This document shows positions 9,326-17,654 of a DNA stretch of 53,531 bases, one piece after another; within the stretch, counting starts at the first letter, position 1; every line of letters begins with the position of its first letter. The notes under the pieces were generated by a model. That model made no database searches. It worked only from the letters and a program-made list of their open reading frames with translations, and was not told the DNA's origin. Origin of the DNA: Pseudomonadota bacterium (lineage in GTDB: Bacteria; Pseudomonadota; Alphaproteobacteria; Rhizobiales; Rhizobiaceae); NCBI GenBank assembly GCA_023390055.1, contig JAEWDP010000132.1:1-53531 (forward strand). Direction: 5' to 3'. Position numbers and translations under genes: made by a program.

Positions 9326-10819
9326 ATGGCAGGGTATGTGTTGGCAATCGACCAGGGGACCACGTCGACGCGGGCGATCATTTTTGATCAGGACATGCAG
9401 GTTGTGGGGATCGGCCAGAAGGAATTCACGCAGATCTTTCCAAAATCTGGCTGGGTGGAACATGACCCTGAGGAAATCTGGGGCACGGTCGTGCTCACCA
9501 TTCGCCAGGCAATCCGAAAGGCAGGGCTCAAGGCTTCCGATATAACCGCAATCGGCATTACCAACCAGCGAGAGACGGTTGTGGTCTGGGAGCGGGAAAC
9601 CGGACAGGCAATCCACAATGCCATTGTCTGGCAGGATCGACGTACAGCCAGTTACTGCGAAAAGTTGAAACGGCAGGATCTGGAAAAGACCTTTCGTCGC
9701 AAGACGGGCCTTCTGCTCGATCCGTATTTTTCCGGTACGAAACTGTCCTGGTTGCTTGCCAATGTGAAAGGCGCACGCGCGCGCGCCGCAAAAGGCGCAT
9801 TGTGCTTCGGTACCATCGACACTTACCTCATCTGGCGCCTGACAGGGGGCAGGAGCTTCGTTACCGATGCGACCAATGCCTCGCGCACGCTGATCTATAA
9901 CATTTCTCGCAATGAGTGGGACGATGAACTCCTCGATATCCTGCGCATTCCGGCTGCAATGTTGCCTGAGGTGAAAGACTGCGCGGATGATTTCGGGGTC
10001 ACGGACGAGCGGTTGTTCGGCGCAGCGATCCCGATCCTTGGTGTCGCCGGTGACCAGCATGCGGCAACGATCGGACAGGCCTGTTTCGAACCCGGCATGC
10101 TCAAGTCCACTTATGGCACCGGATGTTTTGCAGTCCTCAACACGGGTGCCGACATGGTCCTGTCCAAAAACCGGCTGCTTACGACCATCGCCTATCGCTT
10201 GAACGGTAAAACCACCTATGCGCTGGAAGGCTCGATCTTCATCGCAGGTGCCGCAGTGCAATGGTTGCGCGATGGTCTTGGTGTCATTCGCAAGGCGGAG
10301 CAGTCTGGCGAACTTGCCGACAGTGCGGATCCGGAACAAAATGTCTATATGGTTCCCGCATTCACCGGGCTTGGAGCACCCCACTGGGATGCAGAGGCGC
10401 GTGGAGCAATCTTCGGAATGACGCGCAATACGGGGCCGGCCGAGTTATCGCGTGCCGCGTTGGAAGCCGTATGCTACCAGACACGCGACCTGCTCGATGC
10501 GATGCACAAGGACTGGAAAAGCGACGCAAGGCAGACCGTCCTGCGTGTCGATGGCGGCATGGTTGCATCCGACTGGACGATGCAAAGGCTCGCCGATCTG
10601 CTGGATGCGCCGGTTGACCGGCCGACGATCCTGGAGACGACTGCTTTCGGTGTTGCCTGGCTGGCCGGGTCGAGGGCAGGGATCTACCCGGATCGCAAAG
10701 AGTTTTCGCACCGTTGGGCGCGAGAACGCTGCTTCAAGCCAAAAATGGACGAGAAGTTGAGAGCCGCAAAGCTTCGCGGATGGAAGGATGCAGTAAGGCG
10801 TACGCTGAGCAGCTTTTGA
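9326..10819 (+). CDS. glpK: glycerol kinase
   Basis: FGGY-family kinase that phosphorylates glycerol to glycerol 3-phosphate. Landmarks are the phosphate-binding DQGTTSTRAIIF at the N-terminus, TNQRET, the YGTGCF adenosine motif region and GAPHWDAEARG. The start is ATG 9326 (MAGYVLAIDQ, 497 aa, normal length) because a perfect AAGGAGGT at 9310-9318 precedes it; an ATG at 9308 would place that site inside the gene. It is divergent from the DUF2231/dehydrogenase operon across 231 bp and has no glpF/glpD neighbours here. Its stop is 16 bp from the convergent SH3 gene. Confidence 0.97.
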   Translation: MAGYVLAIDQGTTSTRAIIFDQDMQVVGIGQKEFTQIFPKSGWVEHDPEEIWGTVVLTIRQAIRKAGLKASDITAIGITNQRETVVVWERETGQAIHNAIVWQDRRTASYCEKLKRQDLEKTFRRKTGLLLDPYFSGTKLSWLLANVKGARARAAKGALCFGTIDTYLIWRLTGGRSFVTDATNASRTLIYNISRNEWDDELLDILRIPAAMLPEVKDCADDFGVTDERLFGAAIPILGVAGDQHAATIGQACFEPGMLKSTYGTGCFAVLNTGADMVLSKNRLLTTIAYRLNGKTTYALEGSIFIAGAAVQWLRDGLGVIRKAEQSGELADSADPEQNVYMVPAFTGLGAPHWDAEARGAIFGMTRNTGPAELSRAALEAVCYQTRDLLDAMHKDWKSDARQTVLRVDGGMVASDWTMQRLADLLDAPVDRPTILETTAFGVAWLAGSRAGIYPDRKEFSHRWARERCFKPKMDEKLRAAKLRGWKDAVRRTLSSF

Positions 10820-10835
10820 AGGAGCAGGCGGCGGG

Positions 10836-11408
10836 CTATTCGAAACGCTCGCCGGGATAGACGCCCCAGAGCGATGCCTGATCGACATAACCCTCCAGAT
10901 CGTTTTGCGGCAAGCTAACTTCGCACCATGTGCCATCACATGTCGCGACCTGCATCAGTACCTTCGGTGAAAGCTTTGCTGAGATACCGGCATTTGAAGA
11001 ACGCGAAGGCCTGAGCGCGATCGGCTCGTCCAGCCACGGACCGACAACGGCCGTTCGATCGCCGGAAAGCAATGCTCCCGACATCCACCCGGTTACGCCG
11101 TCGAAGTCGCGAATACGGCGCCAATTGCCGTATTCCTCCGTGATTTCGAGAGGTATTCCTCGCTGCGTATAGACCCATTTGGCGGCATAATCGGTCGAGG
11201 GGCCAACACGCATTCGTGCCTGTGACGCCTTCAGCGAAACGAAGCGGGGGATCGGATAGCCTGTCTCGCGACCCTTCTGGAACCCGGTTGCAATGCTGGA
11301 TGGAGTATCTGCCGCTACTGCCGGCATGAAGGCCAGCAGCAGGCAGAGCGCGCTGCTTGCAGCAATTGAACGGGCAGCGGTGCGCAATAGGGACGGTATG
11401 TCGATCAT
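10836..11408 (-). CDS. exported SH3-domain protein
   Basis: 190-aa protein with a signal peptide (hydrophobic SALCLLLAFMPAVAA) followed by two bacterial SH3-like segments: one at about 55-115 (ASQARMRVGPSTDYAAKWVY, GVTGWMSGALLSG) and one at about 120-185 (VATCDGTWCEVSL, LEGYVDQASLWGVYPGE). Bacterial SH3 domains of this sort usually bind cell-wall or protein ligands in the periplasm. It is a common hypothetical in Rhizobiales, often annotated as an SH3 domain protein. It lies 40 bp from the IalB-family gene upstream on the same strand. Specific function unknown. Confidence 0.8.
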   Translation of the reverse strand: MIDIPSLLRTAARSIAASSALCLLLAFMPAVAADTPSSIATGFQKGRETGYPIPRFVSLKASQARMRVGPSTDYAAKWVYTQRGIPLEITEEYGNWRRIRDFDGVTGWMSGALLSGDRTAVVGPWLDEPIALRPSRSSNAGISAKLSPKVLMQVATCDGTWCEVSLPQNDLEGYVDQASLWGVYPGERFE

Positions 11409-11448
11409 ATATCTGACAGCCTATCTGCGACGGGATTTCGCATGACCA

Positions 11449-11940
11449 TCAATTGCATTTCTCGACTTCGCGCAGTGCTGCAGTGACGCCTTTCAGGGAA
11501 TAGGCATAACTGGTGTTGGTACCGCGTCTGGAAGTTGCTTCTATAACGAGTTTGCTACCGGCACGCATGGCATTCACCATCTCGGATTCGCGCGCCTTGT
11601 TCTTCACCCAGGCGGCATTGTCCTTCGGCGACATGGTGAAACTCTTGTCGTCTACGCGTACCTGAACCTCGGACGAGGGCTTCAGGTTGTAGCCCATGAT
11701 TGCCTGCGGCGCATAACCGGGACCCTCAGGAGCCACGAGAACGAAATTGTCGCCATGATTGACATTGTTCGGTGCCTCACTGACCGGTACAGATAATGCA
11801 TAGCAGTTCTTTTGACCGTTTGCTGTGTAACTGTAGACGCCCCAGGCATCGAATTGCTTGATCCGCGAGGGTTGGGCTATCGCTACGGCGGCCGATGCCA
11901 GGATGAGAGAAAAAGTAAAGCAGCACGTCCGAGTGAACAT
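11449..11940 (-). CDS. invasion associated locus B (IalB) family protein
   Basis: 163-aa exported protein with signal peptide (MFTRTCCFTFSLILASAAVAIAQ would be cleaved near AIAQ). The mature part matches the IalB pattern: an early WGVYSY, a Cys in NCYALSVP, a GYNLKPSS segment, AAWVKNK, an AMRAGSKLVIEATSRRG stretch and a C-terminal YSLKGVTAALREVEKC, so two Cys could form a disulfide. ATG 11940 is used because the longer frame from 12000 adds sequence before the signal peptide. IalB was named in Bartonella, but the family is common in free-living rhizobia where its role is unclear. Confidence 0.8.
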   Translation of the reverse strand: MFTRTCCFTFSLILASAAVAIAQPSRIKQFDAWGVYSYTANGQKNCYALSVPVSEAPNNVNHGDNFVLVAPEGPGYAPQAIMGYNLKPSSEVQVRVDDKSFTMSPKDNAAWVKNKARESEMVNAMRAGSKLVIEATSRRGTNTSYAYSLKGVTAALREVEKCN

Positions 11941-12088
11941 TATGCCTCCATCAGTTTCTGTGGGGTAGGTTTGAGGCCTTTTGCGGCCACTTGTGATCAA
12001 GACCTAATACAGACACTGACAGTTATCGGGAAGTTAATCTATTGGACAAAAATTGACTTCAACTGGTCACAATGGGGTGAGGTTGAAA

Positions 12089-12110
12089 GGGCGGCCCGAC
12101 CGTGCCGCCC
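12089..12110 (-). terminator. hairpin after the VOC gene
   Basis: GGGCGGC (12089-12095) pairs perfectly with GCCGCCC (12104-12110) over an 8-base loop. Read on the minus strand it lies 22 bp after the VOC stop and is followed by TTTC, a modest U tract. Probable intrinsic terminator. Confidence 0.55.
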
Positions 12111-12132
12111 CTCGGATGGCAGACCGTTGAAC

Positions 12133-12558
12133 TTAATCCGCGGGCGCATCCATGGCCCAGAGCACACCAAACGGGTCGCGCAACTGACCATAACGATCCC
12201 CCCAGAACATGACCTGCAGGTCCAGGACCACTTCCATGCCGGCATTGGTCGCCCTGTTCCACCATGTATCGATGTCGGTAACGTTGAGCACCAATGAATA
12301 GCCCTGGGGTTTTTCCAGAGGATGGCCATGCTCCGGATAGGCATCGCTCAGCATCAGGGACCCGCCATTGATATGGAGGTGCACATGCATCGTGCGACCT
12401 GTTTCGTCGGGTGGATAACTGCCGACGATTTCAGCGTTCAACGCCTGTTTGTAGAATTCTGCTGCCTTCATTGCTCCGTCAAGCTGAAGATAGGCGACGA
12501 CGCCGCCAATGACAGGTGCCGGTGGCGACTGTTCGCCAGTATTGTGATCTTGGGACAT
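12133..12558 (-). CDS. VOC-superfamily (PhnB/glyoxalase-like) protein
   Basis: 141-aa vicinal-oxygen-chelate fold protein of the PhnB/YdcG-like type. Two beta-alpha-beta-beta-beta modules can be followed: GGVVAYLQLDGAMKAAEFYK with HVHLHINGGSLMLSD, and GYSLVLNVTDIDTWWNRA ending in DRYGQLRDPFGVLWAM. ATG 12558 is favoured, with GGAGG 11 bases upstream; an ATG at 12576 overlaps that site. Upstream at 12608-12634 is the same TGTCTG-N17-CGTC promoter found before the sigma factor operon, so it is probably a member of the ECF42 regulon. Such VOC proteins are recurrent neighbours of ECF42 sigma factors. Substrate unknown. Confidence 0.85.
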   Translation of the reverse strand: MSQDHNTGEQSPPAPVIGGVVAYLQLDGAMKAAEFYKQALNAEIVGSYPPDETGRTMHVHLHINGGSLMLSDAYPEHGHPLEKPQGYSLVLNVTDIDTWWNRATNAGMEVVLDLQVMFWGDRYGQLRDPFGVLWAMDAPAD

Positions 12559-13007
12559 TTCTAGATTGGCCTCCATTCGAGATTTCCCGTACATCGGGAG
12601 AGCAAAGGACGGATGACAAATCGCTGGGCAGACAACCGCGTGAGAAAAACTGTTCGGGTCGGGCCGCAAAACCCGGCCGGTTGCAAATTTCGAAATTCAG
12701 CCCTGGCATAGCCATTCATGCTGGCGGGCATGGATGAGCCCAATGCGGACATCCGAAAATGTATCGGCCGTTGGTTCGGAAGATGGCCGCAGATGTATCC
12801 TCAATATAGTCCAAGGGAACATGGCTTTGATGAAAGGAAAATGACCGCCCTCTCCGTAGACGTAGAGGGCGGGTTGGAAGTGAAAAGAGAGTGTGATGGA
12901 AGGATCAATGCCGCGAACCTCAACGTCAAACGGGCCGCCATGTTCTCCGTTCCCGTCACACTGGCAGCATCTAATGCTGATTGATGTGTTCCGGCAGGAT
13001 CTCTTCC
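12559..13007. other. 449-bp gap between the GST and VOC genes
   Basis: No convincing gene. It holds the ECF42-type promoter (12608-12634) and a perfect 9-bp hairpin, CCGCCCTCT (12845-12853) with AGAGGGCGG (12864-12872), about 135 bp after the GST stop on the minus strand and followed there by TCATTTTCC; it may end GST transcripts. Frames in the rest have no Shine-Dalgarno or recognisable protein. Confidence 0.5.
12608..12634 (-). promoter_or_regulatory. ECF42-type promoter of the VOC gene
   Basis: On the minus strand TGTCTG (12634-12629), 17 bases, then CGTC (12611-12608), about 50 bp before the start codon. Same elements and exact spacing as the sites at 13806-13832 and 15491-15517. Matches the -35 TGTCGA-like and -10 CGT/AC-like pattern reported for ECF42 sigma factors. 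Confidence 0.7.
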
Positions 13008-13712
13008 TTATGGTCTTTGTGGACTGTTCAGGCCTCGTTGCACGGCAGGACGGGCAAGGCCGCGCTCAAGCCATTTCGGAACGTTCTTCAGTTCGTCATA
13101 TCTTACGAGCTCTGCAGCATTATAAAAACCGACCAGGTTGCGGACCCATCCCAGCATGGCGATGTCGGCGATCGTGTAATCGGACCCCATTACCCAGTCG
13201 CGCCCATCCAGCCGGTTCTCCAGAACGCGGATTGTCCTGGCGGATTCTGTCGCATAGCGTTCCAGCGGCCGCTTGTCCTCGATTGCCTTGCCAGCAAATT
13301 TGTGAAAGAAGCCAAGCTGCCCGAACATGGGACCCATTCCACCCATCTGGAACATCACCCACTGGATGGTTTCATAGCGGCGAGCCGCGTCCTCAGGCAG
13401 GAACTTCCCGGTCTTTTCCGCGAGATAGATCAAAATGGCACCGCTCTCAAACAGTGCAAGCGGCTTGCCGTTAGGGCCATCCGGATCAAGAATGGCCGGG
13501 ATCTTGCCGTTCGGATTGAGCGACAGGAATTCCGGTCCCCAGGTCTCGTCTTGCCCGATATTGATGAAATGTGGCTCATAAGGCAGGCCGGTTTCCTCCA
13601 ACATGATCGAAACCTTGACGCCATTGGGGGTCGGTGACGAGTATAGCTGCAGGACGTCGGGACGGGTCGCGGGCCAACGCTGGGTAATCGGGAAGATAGA
13701 AAGATCGGCCAT
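13008..13712 (-). CDS. glutathione S-transferase, YfcG/Nu-class-like
   Basis: 234-aa glutathione S-transferase. The N-terminal thioredoxin-like domain shows LYSSPTPNGVKVSIMLEE, the Thr/Asn arrangement of the YfcG/YghU (Nu-class) group rather than a Tyr- or Cys-type active site, then NPNGKIPAILDPDG and the glutathione-binding ESGAILIYLAEKTG. The C-terminal helical domain has the DYTIADIAMLGWVRN N-capping motif. YfcG-like enzymes act as disulfide-bond reductases with glutathione. It lies between two genes with ECF42-type promoters and diverges from the YciI gene across 143 bp, but I find no such promoter reading into it. Confidence 0.9.
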   Translation of the reverse strand: MADLSIFPITQRWPATRPDVLQLYSSPTPNGVKVSIMLEETGLPYEPHFINIGQDETWGPEFLSLNPNGKIPAILDPDGPNGKPLALFESGAILIYLAEKTGKFLPEDAARRYETIQWVMFQMGGMGPMFGQLGFFHKFAGKAIEDKRPLERYATESARTIRVLENRLDGRDWVMGSDYTIADIAMLGWVRNLVGFYNAAELVRYDELKNVPKWLERGLARPAVQRGLNSPQRP

Positions 13713-13805
13713 GTTTGTCCTCGTAACTGGTTGGTGCTGGACTGACTATAGAATGACTCCGCCGCAACGCCAGAGGTACCGCGTTCAGTTTTTTCTGATG
13801 CGATC

Positions 13806-13832
13806 TGTCTGTTCAAGCGTTACTCCTTCGTC
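13806..13832 (+). promoter_or_regulatory. ECF42-type promoter of the YciI-sigma operon
   Basis: TGTCTG (13806-13811), 17 bases, CGTC (13829-13832), 24 bp before the YciI start codon. Expected transcription start near 13839 leaves room for the GAAGGA ribosome site. Suggests the sigma factor activates its own operon. Confidence 0.7.
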
Positions 13833-13855
13833 TTTCAAGAGAGAAGGAAAACAGG

Positions 13856-14221
13856 ATGCTTTACGCCATTCTTTGCTACGCCGATGAAGAAACAGTCTTT
13901 GCCTGGTCAAAAGAGGAAGAAGCTGCCGTCATGGGTCGTCTGCACGCTGTTCAGGAGCCGCTTTCCAGGGCCGGAAAACTTGGGCCGACTGGCAGATTGA
14001 TGCCGACGACAGCGGCAACGACCGTGCGCAAGGGCAAGGACGAACCCATTGTCATTGACGGACCGTTTGCGGAAACGAAGGAAGCTCTCCTCGGATTCTA
14101 CACCATAGATGTCGATACACTCGATGAGGCTATTGCCTTCTCCAAGGAACTTTCGGCAGTCAATCCGGGATCGACCTCTTACGAAATCCGGCCGTTTTAC
14201 ATCTTCAACCCGAAAGTATAG
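13856..14221 (+). CDS. YciI/DGPF-domain protein
   Basis: 121-aa single-domain protein of the YCII-related (DGPF) family. It opens with MLYAILCYADEE and holds the naming motif in VIDGPFAETKEALLGFY, ending in EIRPFYIF. These small dimeric ferredoxin-like-fold proteins are the hallmark partners of ECF42 sigma factors; their chemistry is not established. A GAAGGAAAACAGG ribosome site precedes ATG 13856. The stop is 3 bp from the sigma factor start, so they form one operon behind the promoter at 13806-13832. Confidence 0.9.
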   Translation: MLYAILCYADEETVFAWSKEEEAAVMGRLHAVQEPLSRAGKLGPTGRLMPTTAATTVRKGKDEPIVIDGPFAETKEALLGFYTIDVDTLDEAIAFSKELSAVNPGSTSYEIRPFYIFNPKV

Positions 14222-14224
14222 CGA

Positions 14225-15475
14225 ATGAAAGACCCCGCCTGGATCGACCTCGCTCTTACGGCAGCACGGCCGCAGGCCATGGGCGCGCTTTTGCGCTACT
14301 TCCGCAACCTCGATACGGCGGAGGAGGCCTTCCAGGAGGCCTGTCTCAGGGCAATCCGTACCTGGCCGGAGAAGGGGCCGCCCCGCGATCCAGCAGCCTG
14401 GCTCATCTTTGTCGGTCGCAATAGCGGTGTCGATGCAATCCGCAAGACTGCCCGCAACGCTGACCTGCCGGATGAGGCCGCACTCTCCGACCTCTCCGAT
14501 GCGGAAGCTGACATGGCCGACCGGCTGGATAATTCGCACTACCGCGATGATATCTTGCGTCTGATGTTCATTTGCTGCCATCCGAACCTTCCTGCCACGC
14601 AACAGGTCGCACTGGCATTGCGGATCGTGGCAGGTCTTAGCGTCGTACAGATTGCACGCGCCTTTCTGGTTTCCGAAAGTGCCATGGAACAGCGCATTAC
14701 CCGCGCCAAGGCACGGGTAGCAAAAGCCGGCGTTCCGTTCGAGGCACCAGGCTCGACGGAACGTGGCGACCGGCTCGGACCCGTCATGGCAATGCTGTAC
14801 CTTGTCTTCAATGAAGGCTATTCGGGCGGCGTCTCCAATAGCGATGTCGCCGCCTTTTGCGAAGAGGCGATCCGTCTTTCCAGGTTGCTTTTGCGCATTT
14901 TTCCCTCCGAGCCCGAGATCATGGGGCTCACGGCGCTCATGCTGCTTCAGCATGCAAGGCGTGATGCCCGCCATGACCGAAATGGACAGATCATTCTTCT
15001 TGAGGACCAGGACAGACAACGTTGGGATTGCAGACAGATCGAGGAAGCTCTTGCGTTACTCGACAAGGCAATCCGCCACCGTGCGCCAGGGCCCTACCAG
15101 GTCCAGGCGGCCATTGCAGCTCTTCATGCACGTGCCCGGACCGCGGCTGATACTGATTGGGTCGAGATCGAACTGCTTTATCAGTTGCTAGAGCGATTGA
15201 GCCCGTCACCGGTTGTATCGCTCAACCGGGTCGTTGCCGTCTCCAAGGTGCGCGGCTCGCAAGAAGCATTGGTGATGCTGGAGCCACTTGCAGACGTGCT
15301 TGACAGCTATTTCTATTTTCACGGTGTCCGCGGTGCACTGCTTGCCCGCACTGGTGAAACGGGCGGAGCCAGGGAAGCATTCGGACGCGCGATTTCCCTA
15401 GCGCGTTCACCTGCCGAGGCGGCACATATTCGCCAGGAACTGGACAGGTTGAAGGAGACCAGTCCGGTCACCTGA
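14225..15475 (+). CDS. ECF42-type RNA polymerase sigma factor
   Basis: 416-aa sigma factor with a short sigma-70 core and a long C-terminal extension. Sigma region 2 covers about 15-80 (RYFRNLDTAEEAFQEACLRA, DPAAWLIFVGRNSGVDAIRK), region 4 about 120-170 (LRIVAGLSVVQIARAFLVSE, then MEQRITRAKARV). The extension of about 230 residues carries the ECF42 marks YLVFNEGYS and SPSPVVSLNRVVAVSK and is helical, TPR-like. In ECF42 there is no anti-sigma factor; the extension itself is needed for activity. The operon with a DGPF protein and nearby VOC and AHSA1 genes is the classic ECF42 context. What signal it reads is unknown. Confidence 0.92.
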   Translation: MKDPAWIDLALTAARPQAMGALLRYFRNLDTAEEAFQEACLRAIRTWPEKGPPRDPAAWLIFVGRNSGVDAIRKTARNADLPDEAALSDLSDAEADMADRLDNSHYRDDILRLMFICCHPNLPATQQVALALRIVAGLSVVQIARAFLVSESAMEQRITRAKARVAKAGVPFEAPGSTERGDRLGPVMAMLYLVFNEGYSGGVSNSDVAAFCEEAIRLSRLLLRIFPSEPEIMGLTALMLLQHARRDARHDRNGQIILLEDQDRQRWDCRQIEEALALLDKAIRHRAPGPYQVQAAIAALHARARTAADTDWVEIELLYQLLERLSPSPVVSLNRVVAVSKVRGSQEALVMLEPLADVLDSYFYFHGVRGALLARTGETGGAREAFGRAISLARSPAEAAHIRQELDRLKETSPVT

Positions 15476-15490
15476 AATCTTGTTGGTCCA

Positions 15491-15517
15491 TGTCGGAAAT
15501 GTCGGTCTGCGCGCGTC
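15491..15517 (+). promoter_or_regulatory. ECF42-type promoter of the AHSA1 gene
   Basis: TGTCGG (15491-15496), 17 bases, CGTC (15514-15517), 38 bp before the start codon at 15556 and 15 bp after the sigma factor stop. This is the third copy of the same element pair with identical spacing. Confidence 0.7.
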
Positions 15518-15555
15518 CTTGAAGCGTAACCCAATGTCGATGAATGGAGAGCAAC

Positions 15556-16026
15556 ATGACAGAGAAAAGCCCCGCATACGAACTGGTTCTGGAGCGTGAA
15601 TTTGACGCGCCACCTGAAAAGATTTTCAAGGCATGGACAGATCCTGAACTGCTCAAGCAATGGCTTTGCCCATTGCCATGGACCATTTCGGACGTGAAGC
15701 TTGATGTTCGCGCCGGAGGCCGCAACTATTTTGTCATGCAGGGGCCGCAAGGCGAGGTGATCCCCAATGACGGTGTCTTCCTGGAAGTGATCGAGAACAA
15801 GAAGCTGGTGATGACGGATGCCTTTACGGAAGGTTGGATCCCCACGCAAAAGCCCTTCATGGTTGCTGTAGTCCTACTTGACGAACTCGCAGGTGGTCGA
15901 ACCCGCTACACTGCAAAGGCCCGGCACTGGAAGGAGGAGGACAAGAAGGCGCATGAAGAGATGGGCTTCCATGAAGGGTGGGGAATGGCTGCTGACCAAT
16001 TGTCTGCGCTGTTGCCTCGCCTGTAG
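15556..16026 (+). CDS. SRPBCC/AHSA1-family protein
   Basis: 156-aa START/Bet v1-like fold protein of the AHSA1 (activator of Hsp90 ATPase homologue) group. It shows the usual N-terminus ELVLEREFDAPPEKIFKAWT followed by DPELLKQWLCP, the VRAGGRNYFVM strand and a C-terminal helix GFHEGWGMAADQLSALL. ATG 15556 is chosen since GGAGAG lies just before it; an ATG at 15544 would sit within that site. Its own ECF42-type promoter separates it from the sigma factor gene 80 bp upstream. These proteins bind small hydrophobic ligands in general; the ligand here is unknown. Confidence 0.88.
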   Translation: MTEKSPAYELVLEREFDAPPEKIFKAWTDPELLKQWLCPLPWTISDVKLDVRAGGRNYFVMQGPQGEVIPNDGVFLEVIENKKLVMTDAFTEGWIPTQKPFMVAVVLLDELAGGRTRYTAKARHWKEEDKKAHEEMGFHEGWGMAADQLSALLPRL

Positions 16027-16046
16027 GAAAGCACTTCGGCCAGAGC

Positions 16047-16088
16047 CTGGCAAAACCAAAGGGGGAGGTGCCTCCTTCCCCTTGCCAG
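16047..16088. terminator. large hairpin between convergent genes
   Basis: CTGGCAA (16047-16053) pairs with TTGCCAG (16082-16088), and inside it AAGGGG pairs with CCCCTT and AGG with CCT around a TG loop. It lies 20 bp after the AHSA1 stop in the 236-bp convergent gap. Likely 3' end structure; no clear U tract. Confidence 0.45.
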
Positions 16089-16262
16089 AATTCGTCAGTT
16101 CTTCCGTGATCTGGAAATACGTGGAATCCGATGCTTTGTATCGGTCGCAACTTCTCTCCGGATTGGAGCAGGGACTTTCATCTGTTGTTTTCAGAAACTT
16201 CCGATCTCCAATTCAGCCACGTCCGGAAAGGCCTGTGGCGGATCGAAACAAAGTTGTTACCC

Positions 16263-17411
16263 TCAGGGCTCTTTCATGTGCGGGTATTCGAGCTGCATGG
16301 TTACCAGCGCTGCCGTATCACTTCCATATTGACCTTCAATGGTGGCAATCGCGTCATCCAGCGCCTGCACCGGCGGCTTTCCTGCGAGTGTCGTCATCAA
16401 TTTTTGCTCAGACGAGTTGGTCACAACCCTGTCAGGAAGAACGCCAACACCGTTCAACGTGATGACCGGGTGAGGTGCGGATGCGACGGTTGTGGCGCGC
16501 GATCGGTATGTGCGTGACCAGGCGTCAGCAACAAGGGCCAGGGAGACAACATCGATTTCGCGAGACAGTCTGATGCCGATGGTATCCCTGTTCCAGAAGG
16601 AAAGTACATTGCCAATAACCGTTGTTGCGAATTGGCGTGTAAACTGAAATGCACTGCTATCGTGACGCGCATCCCAATCTGAAATGCCGATCTGGTTGGC
16701 CACGGCAATGGATTTCTCGCGGCCGGCGATGGCTTCGATCAGTGTCAGTGTCAACGGTATGGAAGCCGATATTCCAGTGGTCGTTACCACCTTGTTATCG
16801 ATGACGATCCGACGATCAGCGACATAGCGGATGGACGGGTGCTCTTTCAGCATCTCGTCAAGATAATACCAGTGTGTCGTAGCTTTTCGACCGTCAAGGA
16901 GGCCAGCGGCTGCAACAACCTTGGCTCCCGCGCATACGCCGATGACAACTGCGCCCTTGGAAGCCTGATCCCTGATCCAGTCGAGCGCGGTCGGATCATC
17001 GTCGCGGCTCATGGCAGGAACGATGACATAGTCGGCACCATCGGGATTTATGGCGTCGAATTCTGCAATTGTTGCCTCCGGCACGACGGTCAGTGCCGGA
17101 TAAAGCTTTACCGGACCTGCGGCCGTGGAGAGCAATGCCACATCGGCGATGTCTGCCCGCCTGAGAATGCCGTAGGCTGTCAGGTAGTCCGTGGTCTCGG
17201 TGGCATCATTGATGCCAATGACTGCGATGACCGGCCTATCACGCTTCGGAGGCTTCAAAGCAGCAAGGTTTGCCTCCTTCTCCTCTTGCGGAATTGGAGC
17301 GGGGTTGGTGGAACTGACGTCGTCCTGCAGAGAAAACAGCCATAAGGCTCCTGCCGCCACACACGCAATGATGACGCCCGCAATTGCGAGAGAAACAAAC
17401 CGCCAGGTCAT
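16263..17411 (-). CDS. membrane-anchored DJ-1/PfpI family protein
   Basis: 382-aa protein with one N-terminal transmembrane helix (residues about 6-27), a Pro-rich linker and a DJ-1/PfpI (class I amidotransferase-like) domain at about 60-240. The nucleophile elbow is GVCAGA with Cys160, followed by THWYYLDEM, as in GlxA-type regulators; however the C-terminal part (about 245-382) has no AraC helix-turn-helix and matches nothing I recognise. The domain should face the periplasm. It is divergent from the LLM oxidoreductase across 243 bp. Possible roles are a periplasmic sensor, chaperone or amidase-like enzyme; none can be shown. Confidence 0.75.
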   Translation of the reverse strand: MTWRFVSLAIAGVIIACVAAGALWLFSLQDDVSSTNPAPIPQEEKEANLAALKPPKRDRPVIAVIGINDATETTDYLTAYGILRRADIADVALLSTAAGPVKLYPALTVVPEATIAEFDAINPDGADYVIVPAMSRDDDPTALDWIRDQASKGAVVIGVCAGAKVVAAAGLLDGRKATTHWYYLDEMLKEHPSIRYVADRRIVIDNKVVTTTGISASIPLTLTLIEAIAGREKSIAVANQIGISDWDARHDSSAFQFTRQFATTVIGNVLSFWNRDTIGIRLSREIDVVSLALVADAWSRTYRSRATTVASAPHPVITLNGVGVLPDRVVTNSSEQKLMTTLAGKPPVQALDDAIATIEGQYGSDTAALVTMQLEYPHMKEP

Positions 17412-17654
17412 CTTATTCTTCTGCTTTGTCTGTCGCCATGCCGTTCATACTAATGTGCTCAGTCTAAAGGATGTCAACCGGTTCCGCTGGAGCATGGCTT
17501 GGTGCCGGGTGTTATTGCCTGCCAGGATCGGGTCGATTTAAGTGCGTGGGCGTCCATGCAATCCAGTCCATCGAACGGACTGTTCAGGATGTTCCATTTG
17601 CCGAGGACATGACCAATCCCTATCTGCGATGAAACGACAGGAACGGTATTGCCC

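Noticed and set aside
9095..10384. Upstream extension of the DUF2231-like gene to 579 codons
   Set aside because: The extension is antisense to glpK; the real start is ATG 9094 with a ribosome site.
13907..15019. 370-codon open frame on the minus strand opposite the sigma factor
   Set aside because: Shadow of the YciI and ECF42 genes, whose protein motifs are unambiguous.
17412..17654. TGTCTG near 17430 as a further ECF42 promoter
   Set aside because: No CGTC at 17 bases; the spacing rule seen in the three good sites fails.
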